Assembly (NCBI RefSeq): GCF_000276665.1
Contig: NW_004955459.1
Coordinates: forward strand, 14,421,796-14,485,795
Length of the DNA: 64,000 bases
Reading direction: 5' to 3'
Origin: Chinchilla lanigera
Taxonomy: Eukaryota; Chordata; Mammalia; Rodentia; Chinchillidae
Part shown: positions 11,333-24,230 of the stretch, one piece after another
How the letters are laid out: each line of letters begins with the position of its first letter
Numbering within the stretch: position 1 is the first letter of the stretch
Position numbers and translations under genes: made by a program
The notes under the pieces: generated by a model
What the model was told of the DNA's origin: nothing
Database searches by the model: none
Seen by the model: only the letters and a program-made list of their open reading frames with translations

Positions 11333-11449
11333 GGCTGGGGATATAGCTTAGCAGCACAGTGCCTTCCTGGCAAGCATGAGGTCACGAGTTTGATTCTTGG
11401 TACCAAAAAAAAAATAATAATAATAAGTAAATAAATAAAAATAAAAATT
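11333..11449 (+). mobile_element. ID/BC1-type SINE
   Basis: Starts 'ggctggggatatagctta', passes the B-box region 'cacgagtttgattc' and 'ggtacc', and ends in an A-rich tail that has expanded into AAT and AAAT units. Flanking 'aaaaatta' occurs on both sides (about 11317 and 11443) and may be the target duplication. Confidence 0.85.
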
Positions 11450-11694
11450 AGGTTTGATGCATGAGAATTTCCATAAAGTAAATATCCATGATAAAGTTTG
11501 ACGATATACATGTGTAACCACTGGAACAATTTGGATCTATTTTCTTGTTAATTGCCAATGCCTACTACCTGGCACTGGAAACTTGTGCCTATAGTTTTGC
11601 CTTTTCAGGAGTGTTATGTGAAAGAAAATCAATAGTATGTAGCCTTTTTCCTGGCTTTTTTTTCAAGCATATGTTTTGTTTACTTTCTTTTTGT

Positions 11695-12001
11695 TAAGAG
11701 GCAATACCTAACACCTCAACTTAAAGGAGGAGAGTTTTATTTTGACTCCCATTTCAGTTCACTGGTGGATAGAACCAAGGCAGGAAGGTAAGGCAGAGAG
11801 CTTCCCCCCACGTGGTGGGGAAGAAGTAGAGAACAGACATGGAGTAAATGAAAGGGAGGTAAACCCCTCTGGGCCATGTTCCTAGCGGCTTGCCTCTTTG
11901 AGGCAGAACTTGCTCCTAACAAGTCAGCTATAAGCCCCCATAAAAGCCTTGCTTATGAATGCAAGAGGCTTTGGGGGGACATATACATATAAACCATAAC
12001 C
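11695..12001 (-). mobile_element. MaLR-like solo LTR
   Basis: The right end, read on the minus strand, begins 'gttatggttta' and continues with 'tgtccccccaaagcctctt', the same head as the LTRs at 3996 and 6012. The left part is the LTR 3' region. No partner LTR was seen nearby. Confidence 0.6.
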
Positions 12002-15000
12002 CCATGTATTCCAATTTAATTTTTATTAGACTTTATAAGCTTTGGAGAGTTTAACTAACTTACCCTGTCAAAGCCAGATTTTGATCCCAGACATATCATG
12101 AACTGTGATATGCTAAACAGAGTAATTCTTTCAGGAAAATGTCATTCAATTAACCTTAATTTTCTAATCCTGTGCTGCTCATGCTGGTAGGATGGAATAT
12201 AAATGGAAATATCAGCACCAGCATCAATGTATACTGAAAAAAAAAACTGTTAGGGAAAGTAATTAATGGTTTTCCACTATGGCAGAGTTCTAAGGCCATC
12301 TACGGTGGACCTCACCTCCTAAGATGAGATTGTGTTAGTACATTTATGCTTGCTTTAGCTGACAATGAGGTAAGAAGTACAAAGCTTAAGAAACACATAA
12401 GGAACTTGGAAATTAATCTTCATAGTGCAATATTTATGAAGAAAATTTCCATATTGTGATGATAACATAATTGCTTCCCAGCCAAGGCATGTGTATCCTC
12501 TCATTGTCTGATAAAATCCTCAGTAAGTTAATATATGTTTGTTTTTACTTTTAAAGAAAATTAAATACAGAAGACAGACGTGGGGCAGCATACTATAAAA
12601 ATGATTTCATGTACCTCTGCTCTAAAACATGACTTTACATCTGCACAAGGAGCATTAGAGTAATCCTGATAGAATATGAAAGTTGGACAGAAACATCTTT
12701 CAGAAGAAATTAATCTCTCTGTAGAATAAAGAGATTTTCCTCAATAGCTAATCTCACTCGACACCTCTTATTGATGCTACTGCACCTGGCCTGAGAATGA
12801 AAGGTGTTACAAGAAGTGCTCTCCTTCCTTGGAAAATTTCTCAAGTATTTATTGTACAACCTTGGGCATGTTCTAAGGACTGAAAACCACATGCTCTCCC
12901 TTCCCAGTCAACTCAGGTCCAATTGAACAAGTGCTCCATAGCCCGCTAATTGCCAGTATGGAATCTTTCTTCTGTTGACACAAGGGTGAGAAGCTATTAT
13001 TAAAGAAAGAGAATATTTCCAGATTTTTTATCTCTAGCCTATTGCCCCCATAAAATCAATTGACTTAACCCAATCAGTAGTACACTGACCTGTCTTTGCA
13101 AGTCATTTATGCTTATGAAGCTAGAATCCTTTTGCATGTGGTATGTGATGCCAGCTACTAATCAGGAAGCAGATGATAAACCTGACAGGCCAAGCAACAA
13201 GAGATATTGAGGTGGCTTAGCTGTGAGAGAAGTCCAGGAGAAGAAGGATTTCCAAGGTGTGACTAATGCCTCCCTGACCACTGGCATCAATTCACCACAC
13301 TGCATGCTTCTGCAGGTGGTCCAATATTCCCTGTGCAGCCCCAATCTCAACAGTATTTATTTCAGGATGTAACAACTTGTCAGCTTTCTTAGGGTTCACA
13401 CATGAAATGTCTGCAGCTGAATGTTTGGTAAACATTCAATAATTCAATTTTCCTCAGTTATTGATGCTCATATAATTTTTATCTCAACATGTTTTAAAAA
13501 AATACTTCTGAACAATGATGCTTACTGGGCAAAATCACACGTAGTTGATAAGTGTTTGGACTTCTACATAAATTAACTATAATATTCATATTCAATGTTC
13601 TCTAGTGCATGGACACTAAGACACCAACGCTGCTCTATTTTTCCATTTGATTTTATAACCACCGAGGTCTTGCTAAAGGCTATCAGGAGCCACCACCAAG
13701 ATAAAACATTTTTTTTCAGAAGTTTTGAATATGTGAGTAGTTCCTGGAAATCTTGACTATTCATGTAGAGAAATGACCTACGAATGAAAGGAAAACAGCA
13801 AAAATCTATAGCAAGACCCCAGGTTAAGAAAGAAATTCAGAGCTGCAGGATGCCAATACAATTCAAGGCCAAAAGCAGGCTTTTTGCAAAAGATTTTTCT
13901 GTCTTTTTAGTCTATGTGCTCCCTCTCCAACCAAACACTACAGACATCTGTAATTATTATCTCCTCCTTTAACACTTATTTGTTGTTTAAATATGAACTA
14001 AACTTCTCTACATGGGGTTACTAAATTAAGGAGAAAATAGCTGTTTGGTTTTGCAGTAGAGTGTTACTTTTGTTTTACAAAAGTTGGAATCAATGTTTTG
14101 TCTTACCAACATTTTGTGAATGTTGCTGTTTCTCATGCTTCCATGTACTGAATTATTCCTACCGGTGCCCACAAGGATTCTTATCTTAGTACAAAAACCA
14201 TGGCATTCCTTTAAGTAAGTCAAGTGTGATTGAATCATTGAATACTTTTTCTCATAATGTAAATCCCCCTTTTCCCTAGACTGGGAACCTCCTGGGCATC
14301 TGGAGCTCCTCGGCCAGCACTGAACCACGGCAGGGGAGGGGGAATCACAGACATACTTTTCTGTTCTGTCTCTTCACTCTTCTCCAGGAGGCAGGAGCTT
14401 CCCCTGCGCTTGCTGTCTTTTGAGGGAGAAGTCTGACAGGAGTGCATTGCATTTTTCCTCTTTGCCTTTACAATCAGGCCCTAACAAAGGATAATGTCTT
14501 TTAGACCCATCCTACTATGGCTATGAGAGTGGACTTAGCTGAAGAAGACTGCAAGGGGCCAGTGCCACAGATTGAGATTGGGTGGTTGTTTCTGTCTATT
14601 TCAGGGGTCAAGTGAGTAATACCTGTGGCCAACATTCCAAAGCTTCATTCTCCAGTTACTTCATCAAAATGACACTGACAGCTTAATCTTCAGCAGTGTC
14701 TGTCGTCTAATCGCTTAACTGAATCTAAACTTGAAAGATCCAAGTGTGTAAATCTCCTTTACTCCCTAGTTTTGTGTATGTGTATGCATGTGTGTGTATT
14801 TTTATGTAGGAACACATCTTCTTTTACCTAGGTATTCATATTTCTATTTCTTTTTAAAATTAGGAACACCGTGTTAGTGAGGACATATTTGAACCACTGG
14901 GTTGCTAGCAGCCTAATATTTGGCTTAGGTTGTGCTCCAAGGATCCTACTATTACTTTTCTCGGACTGCAAAAAACCCAAACAAGGTTGAGCTATTACTT

Positions 15001-15035
15001 ACCACTTTCCTCACAGTTACTCACTGGTTTTCATC
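12002..15035. other. Unassigned sequence with a GC-richer patch at 14260-14460
   Basis: About 3 kb without a recognised repeat. Short frames at 12710, 13162, 13573, 13784, 14026 and 14235 (60-100 codons) have no motif, signal peptide or overlap with a splice context that I trust. The 14260-14460 patch is clearly GC-richer than its surroundings. Confidence 0.35.
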
Positions 15036-15039
15036 TTGA

Positions 15040-15190
15040 GCCACAAAACAACTCCATAAAGTGTGCAGTGCTAAGGATATTTTCCCTACTTCAAAGGTGA
15101 GCGCTGTGAGGCTTTAGCAATATCACACCACCCCTGAATGCTGACAGTCTTGCTCTGGGAAAGTGAGGCAGAGAATTGATGGACATCCTG
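15040..15190 (-). repeat. Possible MIR remnant
   Basis: The minus-strand MIR order can be followed weakly: 'acaactccataaagtg', 'ttccctacttcaaaggtga', 'gctgtgaggctttag' and 'aatatcacacca'. Diverged. Confidence 0.4.
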
Positions 15191-16640
15191 GGATAAACAC
15201 TCCCATTATAGTCGGTTCAAAATACCAACGGTCAGCTCCTAGTTCACAGAATTTCTGCATAGTTAGTGAGTCTATGTCACTGTGAAATAGTGACTAATCT
15301 AACCTACAGTTTTTAATTTTGACTCTGGGATTTTAGTCTGCTATACCACGCTTTCTCTTTGTATGGTCCCCACCTTTCATTGAACTTAATGTCTTTGGTT
15401 TAGATTTCTTAACACTTTCTAGATTTTTCTCTCTCAATTACTAAGTGAAAAGCAGAGAGCTCCTAATATGTGACCCTTAGTCTGGTTTTGCTATTGATGG
15501 AAAACATATCCCAGAAATTCCTTACTTTTCTTATGAATGAATTTAAACTTTTAATGCAATTTAGAACACCCAGAATCTACCTGTAATTCATAGCCACCGC
15601 CTTACCACTGACCTGCTTCAGAGAAAGTGAAAATCATAATATAAAATAATAAATATTCTTTCATATATTGAAACATATCATGATCTTGCCCACTTTGGAG
15701 TCCTCCTTGAAGACATATCCCAGACACACTAGTCTATCTTATACCCTTCAAGCTGAGCCCACTATGTCTGTCAAATAATAGGTAGGATAAAAGTCCACAA
15801 AGATTTCCATATCTTGATCCCTGCAAAATGTGAATGCAAACTTGTGTTGAAAAAAGGAACTCAAAGATATGATTAAATCTTGAAATAGTGAAAGTACTCT
15901 GGGCTATCCAGAAGAAACCAGTCCAATAACAAGTGCCCTTAAAATAAAGGAACTGTCCCTGGCACTGTCAGAAAAGTGTAGATAAGGACTCAAACCACTG
16001 ACTTTGCTGTTGCAGGTGGGTAGCTCTCTGATGGGACAACTGCTAGAATATAGGACAGAATCCCATCAGCTTATGGGGTATCAATACTATACTGGGTAGG
16101 AATGAAATTCTTCCACTGACCACAAAGAGTGGGAAATAAATTTTCCTACAGTCTTTAAGAAGGAACACAGTCCTGCTGGTAGCTTGATGTTTGTGACTCC
16201 TACTGATTTCTGCCCTGTAGAACTGTGAGAGAACAGTATTGCCAGAGCTGCCAAGTTTGTGGTATGGCTGTCAAAAACGAAAGCATACCCCTTCATCAGA
16301 TGCTAGGATTCAGCTGCCGTAGTTCTCCATATTCTTCCCATCTTATTCAGCGTCTGCATTCTCAGGGCCCAGCCCTAATGCCATCTTTTCTGAGAGATCA
16401 TCCTTGTTCTCTTCGTCACACAGTGATGTTCCCTTTTTCTCAACTTCTCATCTCGATTATTCATTTAAACAATATATTTATTCAGTTGTTTAGTATACAA
16501 TATACACTTAAAAGTTTATACCATGAAAACATTGTACTCTTAGTTTCAATTTTTTTGTATTTTTTCAAATAAACTTTTTTGGCATTTCCATTTTCATCCT
16601 TATTAGATAACTCAAGTGTTTTCCCATGTTTCCTATTCTT
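15191..16640. other. Unassigned sequence
   Basis: No repeat recognised. Frames at 16087-16296 (minus) and 16225-16572 (plus) overlap each other and show no domain. Confidence 0.4.
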
Positions 16641-16643
16641 AGT

Positions 16644-17010
16644 TAATGGTATAGGCTAAATGTTTGTGTTCATTCAGAATTTACAAAGGCCTAATACCCA
16701 GTGGAGTGGTATTTAGAGATGGGAACACTGAGAAGGACTTAGGGTTTGATGGAGTGATGAGGGTTGGGTCCTATTCAGTGTCCTTGTAGAAAGGCCTCCC
16801 TGAACATTTGCTTGCCCTCCCTTAGAATGCACACAAGGTGCCTTGTGAAACCACAGTGAGACAGTAGCCATCTGCAAGCCAGGAAGAACCTTGTTGTAGT
16901 GGCACCCTGATCCCAGATTTCTACCTCCAGAACTGTACGGATAAAAAAGATCCATTGCTTAAGCCACTCAGTCTGTGATATTCTGTCACTGCATCTTGAG
17001 CAGACTGAGA
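16644..17010 (+). mobile_element. MaLR (MLT1/MST-like) solo LTR
   Basis: The classic late-LTR order is present: 'gccatctgcaagccaggaag', 'gtggcaccctgatcc', 'ctccagaactgt', 'ttaagccactcagtctgtga' and 'gagcagactgaga'. The first half, with the 'aggcctaatacccagtg' segment, fits the same LTR. The 80-codon minus-strand frame over it is antisense to the LTR and has no meaning. Confidence 0.8.
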
Positions 17011-17525
17011 TTTACACATAGCTAATGTCAGTTTATACTAACTTCTCTGATTTCTAAGATCCAAACAATGCAATTTCAATTCCAAATGAATATGAGCATC
17101 TATAAAACACTTCCACACTGACCTGCCTCTCACAGCCTAGGTAAACTGATATGTATATATATGTATATATCTCTTTGTAAACTTCACAGATTATTTTTGT
17201 TGTGATAATTTTCCTTAAATTATAACACAGGTTATATTCATGTATGTACTTTCCATATTCCCTATTTATCATTATTATTTAGCTATTAAGCCTCTTTTGC
17301 AATTATTTTCTTCTTTCTGGGGTATATAGCCTTTATAAATTCATTCGAAATAAATCTTCACTGTAGACAGTTTTTGATTTGCAGAAAATATCTTTATTTT
17401 GAGGTCATTTTGCTTGGGTTTTAATTCTGAGTTATTCTTTTTTTCTCTGAGCATGTTGAAAAATAGTATCCCACTGCTTCTTTCTTACCTGTTTCCACTT
17501 GGAAATGCATCCTCTCAGGCTGAAC

Positions 17526-17640
17526 AATGGTTCTCAACCACTGGGCGCACTCTGAGCCTCAGCAGTTGAGATGAATGGAAGAGCTGATGTTCACTAGAAC
17601 CTCAGGTGATTAGAAGACCTGGTCCAAATATTTTTGCTTC
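17526..17640 (+). repeat. Possible hAT MITE fragment
   Basis: Begins 'caatggttctcaaccactgg', which resembles the terminus of MER5/MER20-type hAT elements. The opposite terminus is not clear. Confidence 0.35.
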
Positions 17641-18135
17641 CTAGATGATTCTTTGGAAGTTCTTAATACCTTCATTTTTTTCTTTTGGTGTTTAACACCT
17701 CCAGCATGTCTGTATTATAAGCACCTCCTCAAGACTGCCATCTGTAGATTCATGTAATTCATCTTTTTTTTATTTACCATGAATTAATATTAATTTTAAA
17801 GTGCTACCCTTTTTCCAATAATCCTGGTCCTTTTTCTGAGGCATCAGGCTTCTTGTTAGATTTTCTTGTTTTATCGCTTAACATTACTTTCATATACTTT
17901 ATATTTTTTTCTTTCTGATTATTTTCTTCAAATCTATGTGTCCCAGATTATGAACTTTTTAAAGATGTTTTGTCTTTATCCCAGCTGAGCCAAGTGTGGC
18001 TAAACATGATAATAATATGTTCTAAAAAGATTTTAGAGAGATTTTGTTTTTCACTAAAGAAATTTTAGCTATATTTTAAATCCATGGGAAGTTTCCATAG
18101 ACATGTATGGAACCCCTTAATCCTTGAACCAACTT
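17641..18135. other. AT-rich sequence, perhaps older L1
   Basis: T-rich sequence that may continue the reverse-strand L1 to its right, but I cannot follow it residue by residue. Confidence 0.25.
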
Positions 18136-18139
18136 CCTC

Positions 18140-19335
18140 CAGTAATAATATCTTATATAACCATGATACAGTATTAAACCCAAGAAATAAACATTCATGT
18201 AATCTTAAATGGCCTTCTGACATTTTCACTTTTCACCCTTTTTACATGAATCCATTTTTTTTTCTGTGTATGTTTCTGTCTGTATGGACATATATAGTGT
18301 CTTGCAGTTTTATCTCATATATGGATTCATGTGAATAAGATCTGTCAGGATGCAGATTTGTTCTAATATCAGGATAGAGGTCCTTTATATTGAAATCCTG
18401 CAGCATCCCTGCCTCCTGGAAATTATGAAGGTATTCTCCATCTCTGTGGTTATTCTTATTAAGGAATGCTATATAACTGAGATTACCCAGTAGTAACCTT
18501 TTGAAACTGACTTTTTTCACTTTACAAAATGTGCTTGCAGTCCATCCAGGCTGCTGCTTGCATCAATGTATCACTCTCTTTATTATCAAATAATGTCCCA
18601 GTGTCTGATTGCACCAGCATTTGCTCAACCACTCACTCAGGGGAGGATATCTGTGTTGTTTTTCAACAATCTGCCACTGGTTTTTGCACACAGCCTTCTG
18701 TAAAATGTAATTCATTTTCCTCAGGTAGATGCCCACAGGGGAATTGCTGGGTTAAACAGTAATTGCGTATTTAATTTTCTAAAATGATGAAAGTTTTTCT
18801 TAAAAACCTATTTCATTTTAAATTCTTATCAGAAATGTGTGAGAAACCTACTTTCTCTGTGTCCTAACACTTGATATTATCTGTTTCTTTAATTTTTTTT
18901 TTTTTTTTTTTTTTTTTTCAGTACCAGGGATCGAACTCACGACCTTGCACTTGCCAGGCAGGCGCTTATGCCGCTGAGCTATATCCCCAGCCCCTGTTTT
19001 TTTAATTTACTGTTATATTAGGAATGTAGCAAACCAGTTTTTAATTTCAGTGACGACTATTTTCAAGAGTTTTATTTGGGTCTTTTATATTAATTTATTT
19101 TCTATGTTTATTTTGTGTATTGGTTTTATTTTTTTTAACATTTGATATATATTCTTTCATAACCTGTGTATAATAACTTCAATTTCTTAAAAATCTTTGG
19201 GAGCCTAGATATTTTGTAAGTTGAACACTTGTTTGCATCATAAGTAATTATTGCTTTGATTTTTATTATGAATTCACATTTGGTTTGAATTTAATCTGTA
19301 TGATTTCTAAAAGCCAAAAATGATTCTTTCAAATT
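18140..19335 (-). mobile_element. Old L1 (L1M-type) 3' fragment
   Basis: Read on the minus strand, the end of ORF2 and the 3' region of an old L1 appear in the expected order. Diagnostic plus-strand segments are 'tgcatcaatgtatcactctc' (18559), 'tgcccacaggggaattgctgg' in outline (18730) and 'gtaattgcgtatttaatttt' (18760). After an interrupting SINE there are T-rich segments typical of ORF2 3' sequence. No intact frame remains. Confidence 0.6.
18892..18994 (-). mobile_element. Near-perfect ID/BC1-type SINE nested in L1
   Basis: The best-preserved ID copy in the window. On the minus strand it carries 'ggggctggggatatagctca', an A box around 'tagctcagcgg', a B box 'gagttcgatcc' and a long A tail (T run 18893-18918). 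It is flanked by 'ctgtttctttaattt' (from 18881) and 'ctgtttttttaattt' (from 18994), a target-site duplication. Its intact boxes and long pure tail suggest a recent insertion. Confidence 0.92.
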
Positions 19336-19664
19336 AGGGTTTTTGATTGCTAATGAAGGGAGCCATAGCTTGCTACCTTCTGGGGCTCCTTTGGCCCTTG
19401 ACGAAGGTCAAAACCAAGTGCAGAAGTCCTTGTTTCACTTCCAGTGTTTTAACTGAGGCTCCTAGATTAATTTCCCATCTCAGTATTTCTGGCATGAATG
19501 CTTTAAAGTTAACTTGAATTTCTAAGCTGCTCACCTATTAGCATTATCTTTCTTTTTAATTTTAGCTAATTGTTGTTGTGTACATAAGTAATTAGGGAAT
19601 TCCCCTTCTTAAAAATTTAGAAAAGTAAAAAAATATGCTTTTTATAATACATCTAAGATTTTTG
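19336..19664. other. Unassigned sequence
   Basis: Nothing recognised between the L1 and the B1 remnant. Confidence 0.4.
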
Positions 19665-19669
19665 GTTTG

Positions 19670-19790
19670 ATTGTTTTGAAATGGGTGTCTCAGTATATTT
19701 TCAGGCCAAAGTCTAATTCATGATCTTCCTGCCTCAGCTTACCAATCAAGCACCTAGGTTTACAGGTGTGTACTATGCCTTCCTTTTGTT
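19670..19790 (-). mobile_element. Diverged B1-like SINE
   Basis: A minus-strand B1 order with mutations: 'ggtgtctcagtata', 'atgatcttcctgcctcagct', 'cctaggtttacaggtgtgta'. Confidence 0.6.
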
Positions 19791-21590
19791 TTGACTAGAG
19801 TGCTGGTATCTTTCTGGGCATTTCCTCTGTCAGAGGCCAGACACATATGTTCTGGACTCCAGGCCTTCTCTCCATTGTGTTTTTCCCATTGTAATATTTC
19901 CCTATTCACATAATGCTCACTTAATGAATGAACAAAAATTTGAATAAACTAATGACAATTAGTAGACAAATCACCAAGTCATAACCTCTTTGAGATTTGT
20001 CAGGCTTCTATTTATGACAATATTTGCTGGGAAAATTTTCCTTAAAAATATTGAAGGAATCTATGACGTTTTTTACATCAAATATGTGCATACTTTACCC
20101 AGCACATGTATGCTCACAATTTAGCACTGCCATAAACAATTACTGCACACCAAATGTGTAAATACAATTTTTTAAAGCTGATGTTACTAAAAGATTAGTT
20201 TCTGAAACTAAAAATAAGAGAAAAACTGAAAACGTGCCACATTATATGCCACTAACTCTCTGAATAGAGTTTGTGTTTCTTGATTGAAACGAGTGACCCA
20301 ATATAGATAAATCATTTGAAGCCATGTTCTTTCAAAGACTGGAATCCTTCCCCTCCAGTCTAGACGGTGTATTTGTTATAATACAAAAGCCTAACACCTC
20401 AAGGTCACAGCAGATAGAAGTATTTTTCTTTCAACATTTTTATTATGCTCAGTATAAATGAAGTCTTTTCTTCTCTAGAATTACATTCATAAATAACAAA
20501 TTTAAGCAAAAGTATCATGTTGTTATGTAAAGATGAAAAATTTTCCTACTCAATCTAATTGGTGGTTTATCTTACTGTCATTTGCTGTCTTACATCACAA
20601 TATTATTTGTATGTGGTAACGATACTTTTAAAATAAAAATAAATAGTGCGAGCTAATCTTCTTTACACACACACATACGCATGTCTTGCTGAAACCACTG
20701 CTGCATGACAAGTTCAAGAGATAGCAGAGTTTGAAGAAATACGGTGCCATAAAAGTCCAAAATAATTCTAACTCCCTTCTAGGCATAAATTTTAAGTTTT
20801 TCTTAATTGTATAGATGAATCTTGATCGTATAGATGAATCTTAATGCTAGTGAAACTGAGATCAAAACTGTTTTCTTTCCTTTTTTTGTTCAGAATAACA
20901 GCTAGGAAGATGTCTGAATGTAATAGAACAAATAGGATAAAATAAGCAGCAATTTAGGAGACCTACAATTGCAAGGAGATGAAAACCACAGTGAGATATG
21001 TCAAGCACTGCAGTATAAATAATATAAAAATATGCAACTTTTCAGATTAAATGAACTATCCTCCCATTTTTTGATGTTCACTGAAATACCATCTAGTAAA
21101 ACAGTTGAAGACATCCCAAGAACTACTTAAGCAGTATTTACCCAAATGAGTCGCATAAATAAGCAAGTCTTTGATACTCATGAAACACAGCTTCCAATAT
21201 TTGTTGTCTTTTTGCAGTAACCTAAAGTTTAAAATATTTCTCTCTGCTAAAGAGCAAAGTCTGTGGAGACAATGTAAAGTAGAGGATGCACCAGAGTCAA
21301 TATGTAGCCAGGATCCATGGTCCTCTCCGAGAACCTGACAAGGATAAGATACTTGAAAGGCTCATCTGTAGCAGAAGGGTGGAAAAAAGGAATTGCTGGG
21401 GCAACCTTCCTCAGACTCGGCTGCCATTCATTATTTTATAGAAGACTGGAGGCCTTATATGCCAAATTCTAAGGAATCTGCTGCTAAAATTTTCCCTTCC
21501 CACTGCCTCCTGGACATGTAGCGTTATAAATATTTTAGGTAAACGTGATCTTTCTTTGGCTTTAAGGAGTTTTATTTTTCTTTCCTTTTA
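19791..21590. other. Unassigned AT-rich sequence
   Basis: No gene or repeat recognised. A short direct duplication 'gtatagatgaatctt' occurs at 20809 and 20828. Confidence 0.4.
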
Positions 21591-21619
21591 AAAAATATTT
21601 ATTTTGGCATATGTGTATA

Positions 21620-21690
21620 TGTGTGTGGTCAAACCTAGGGCCTGATGCATGCCGGGCAAGCGTTTGAAATTGAGCTACACCCCTAGCCCA
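21620..21690 (-). mobile_element. Old tRNA-derived SINE fragment
   Basis: The ID-like order survives on the minus strand ('ctaggggtgtagctcaa', then 'gcccggcatgcatcagg'), but with many changes and no clean tail, so it is older than the other ID copies. Confidence 0.55.
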
Positions 21691-22029
21691 GTTTTAAGGA
21701 TTCATTTTTAACAACACCAAATTTTTCCTAATTGGAACTTATAATTATATATAATTAATGTGTAATCTTCCTGCATTAACTTCTGAAAAAAGATCTTAGT
21801 CAGACTCAAACACTATTACTTTTACTTCTAGAAACATAATTTAAATCATGAGGAAATTATATTAAATCAGGATATATAACAATGTCAACAATTTTGAGTT
21901 CATTTGGTAGGAAGCAGAATACTTTGATGTATAAAGTGTGAATTTGTCCTTCAGCTAACCAACCTTACTTTCCTACAAGGCCATGAGGGACAAAAAGAAA
22001 AAGAGTCAGCCCTAACTCAGATCAGTCAG

Positions 22030-22560
22030 TAGTTTCTTCTTAACTCTCAGGATGAAGTCGAACTCCCTCAGCAAGATGCAAATGGCCTTTCAAGCCTTTG
22101 TGCCTCCCTGAGCTCGGATTCAGTTCTCAATCTATCCTCACATGTTGTCAACAGTCTAGCCAGTCTGGCCTTCAGTATCTCCCAAAGCACCAGCCCTGTC
22201 AAGGCCCGCTGCTTTGGATCGACTATATCTTTCTCACGTCTCTATATTCTGAGTTTTTTTGAACTTGGAGAACTTCAACTTATCCTGAAAGACTGGCATG
22301 AAGGCATGGTCCCTTAAACACCCTATATCTGGATATTCCAAACTTTCCCTTCTGTTCTCCCAAAGGCAAACTTATATATCACCTTTATAATCCTTGCAGT
22401 ACTATACCGTATTACGTATTTTACTCACCTGTTTCCTCCTCCACATTTTGAGAAAGTTTGTGTCTCTTATCTCAGCATCCTTAGTGCACACCACACCATA
22501 GAATACACCATAGATGCTCGGTAAGGAAATGTATTGCATAGAGTTTTTCCATTCTTTGTT
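22030..22560 (+). repeat. L2 LINE 3' region
   Basis: A long and fairly clear L2 tail: 'gatgaagtcgaactccctca', 'gcctttgtgcctccctgag', 'agccagtctggccttcagta', then the terminal 'gtgtctcttatctcagcatc' and 'gatgctcggtaaggaaatgt'. L2 is an ancient mammalian LINE; no open frame is expected. Confidence 0.75.
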
Positions 22561-22590
22561 CAGATCAGAAATAATCCCTTGGTCTGGCAT

Positions 22591-24080
22591 TATTTTATTC
22601 AGGCAGTAGTTAGGGCTGTACTCCGAATTTTAGGTTATAGATCTGTTCAGATGCTGCCTCATAGCATCTAATTGTTGGATTTGTCTGTCTGGTTATTGGC
22701 AGCCTGCTGAGTGTTAGGGGTAAAATTCACAGCTATTTTAAGTGCTACTTATTGAGTCAGACTTAAAAGTTTTGTTTATCATTTTCTGTATTAGGCTTCC
22801 TTTTATCTTCCTTGGGACCACTCAGAAGCGTTTAAAGCCATCTTCCAATTTATGTCTTCAATGTACATTTCCAGCTGAGTTCTTTTTCATTTCTCAGTGC
22901 TTCCTCTTGTAGAATCTCAGATCAGCTTTAAGAAGAATTCACATCGAATTATTTCAGCTTGTTAGTAGTTAGTACCATTATTCCGTGGAATGCAACAGGA
23001 GGGAGAAGAAACCTGGGCTGTGTTAAAGTTCCATAGTAGTACATAGCAATTAGAGTAAGCATAAGAAAAGGTGAAGAAGAAGCATAGACATTGGAGTGTA
23101 TTTTTGAGCCAATATTTCATTCTTCCTCCAGAGCTGCTGTTCAAGACGAGAAAATCTCTATGATGAGCCTACCTTTACTTCAAGAATGCGCCAAGCTATG
23201 TAATAAAAGCTGGGCAAGTGGTTCCTACAGGGAAAGCAAACACTCAGAGGAGGCCTAATATCTGCTTCATGAATTCCTTCTGTTACTGCTTGCAAGAAAA
23301 ACGCTTGAGAGACACAAGGTAAAATGTAGTATGATGTTATTTCTGATACCCCTAAACTAGCTGTGCTCTCTGTCTTTCTGTCACTATGAGGTTGCATTCC
23401 AGAGACATATGTACAGAAGAAAATGAGTTATATTTGAGATATATGCACTTACTAGAAGCACATTTACTTTGAGTTTTAAATTCCTAAGACTAAAACTGTC
23501 ACATGATCAAGAGGTTGCTAAATATTAGCTTGGTAACAATCTGCTAAGTTGGTTTCATACTTGCGTAGATCTGTCTGATAAGGAGCTAAGGAGAGAGAGT
23601 GAGCTTAATACTGTAATGATTTTTGCCCACCCCCGCCCTGTCCCATGGGAGTGATATGTAGATTACTCAGAAGGTCTGGGTCAAATGGAAGAACATGGAG
23701 TTTAGGAAATCCCCAACCTTACAGGATGACAGCTAAAAAGTCCATTTATGTTCCCCTCCAAAAGCAGCTATAATCTTTCTCACCCAAGAACACAAATTAG
23801 TTTCACCAGAGAGTAGAAAGAAGCTTTCTTATTTTACTATCCTGGTGTGCCTTCTAATATAGACTATAAATCCTTTTGCTCAGAAGGTTCAGATTGTGTT
23901 AAAACATGTAGTATTCAGGGAAAATTGTCTCCCTACAGGGCTATAGTATACAGTATTTTTCAAATCTACTTATGTCACTAAAATGTAGCCTCCTTTTCTC
24001 TTCTTTTCATAAAAGGCTTTTGTCCAATTAGATCTCCTTGGAATTTCTTTTGAAATACACTGGTGAAAGAAATAACACAA
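22591..24080. other. Unassigned sequence
   Basis: No clear repeat. Minus-strand frames at 22962 and 23158 (60 and 79 codons) have no recognised features. Confidence 0.4.
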
Positions 24081-24089
24081 AGACTTAAA

Positions 24090-24230
24090 GTCATATACTT
24101 CATACTGCCCCAAAATGACTAGATATTTGACCTTGAGCAAGTTTTTACATCATTTGAGCCCCAATATTTTAGTTGCAATATAGTGACATAGCAAAAAAGT
24201 TGAAGTATTATGTGTTTATTAAAATATATG
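24090..24230 (+). repeat. Possible MIR remnant
   Basis: 'tttgaccttgagcaagtttt' followed by 'tcatttgagcccc' matches the MIR core order. Confidence 0.5.

Noticed and set aside
18892..18994. tRNA gene on the minus strand
   Set aside because: The A and B boxes are those of an ID SINE. The poly(A) tail, target-site duplication and many sister copies show a retroposon rather than a tRNA gene.
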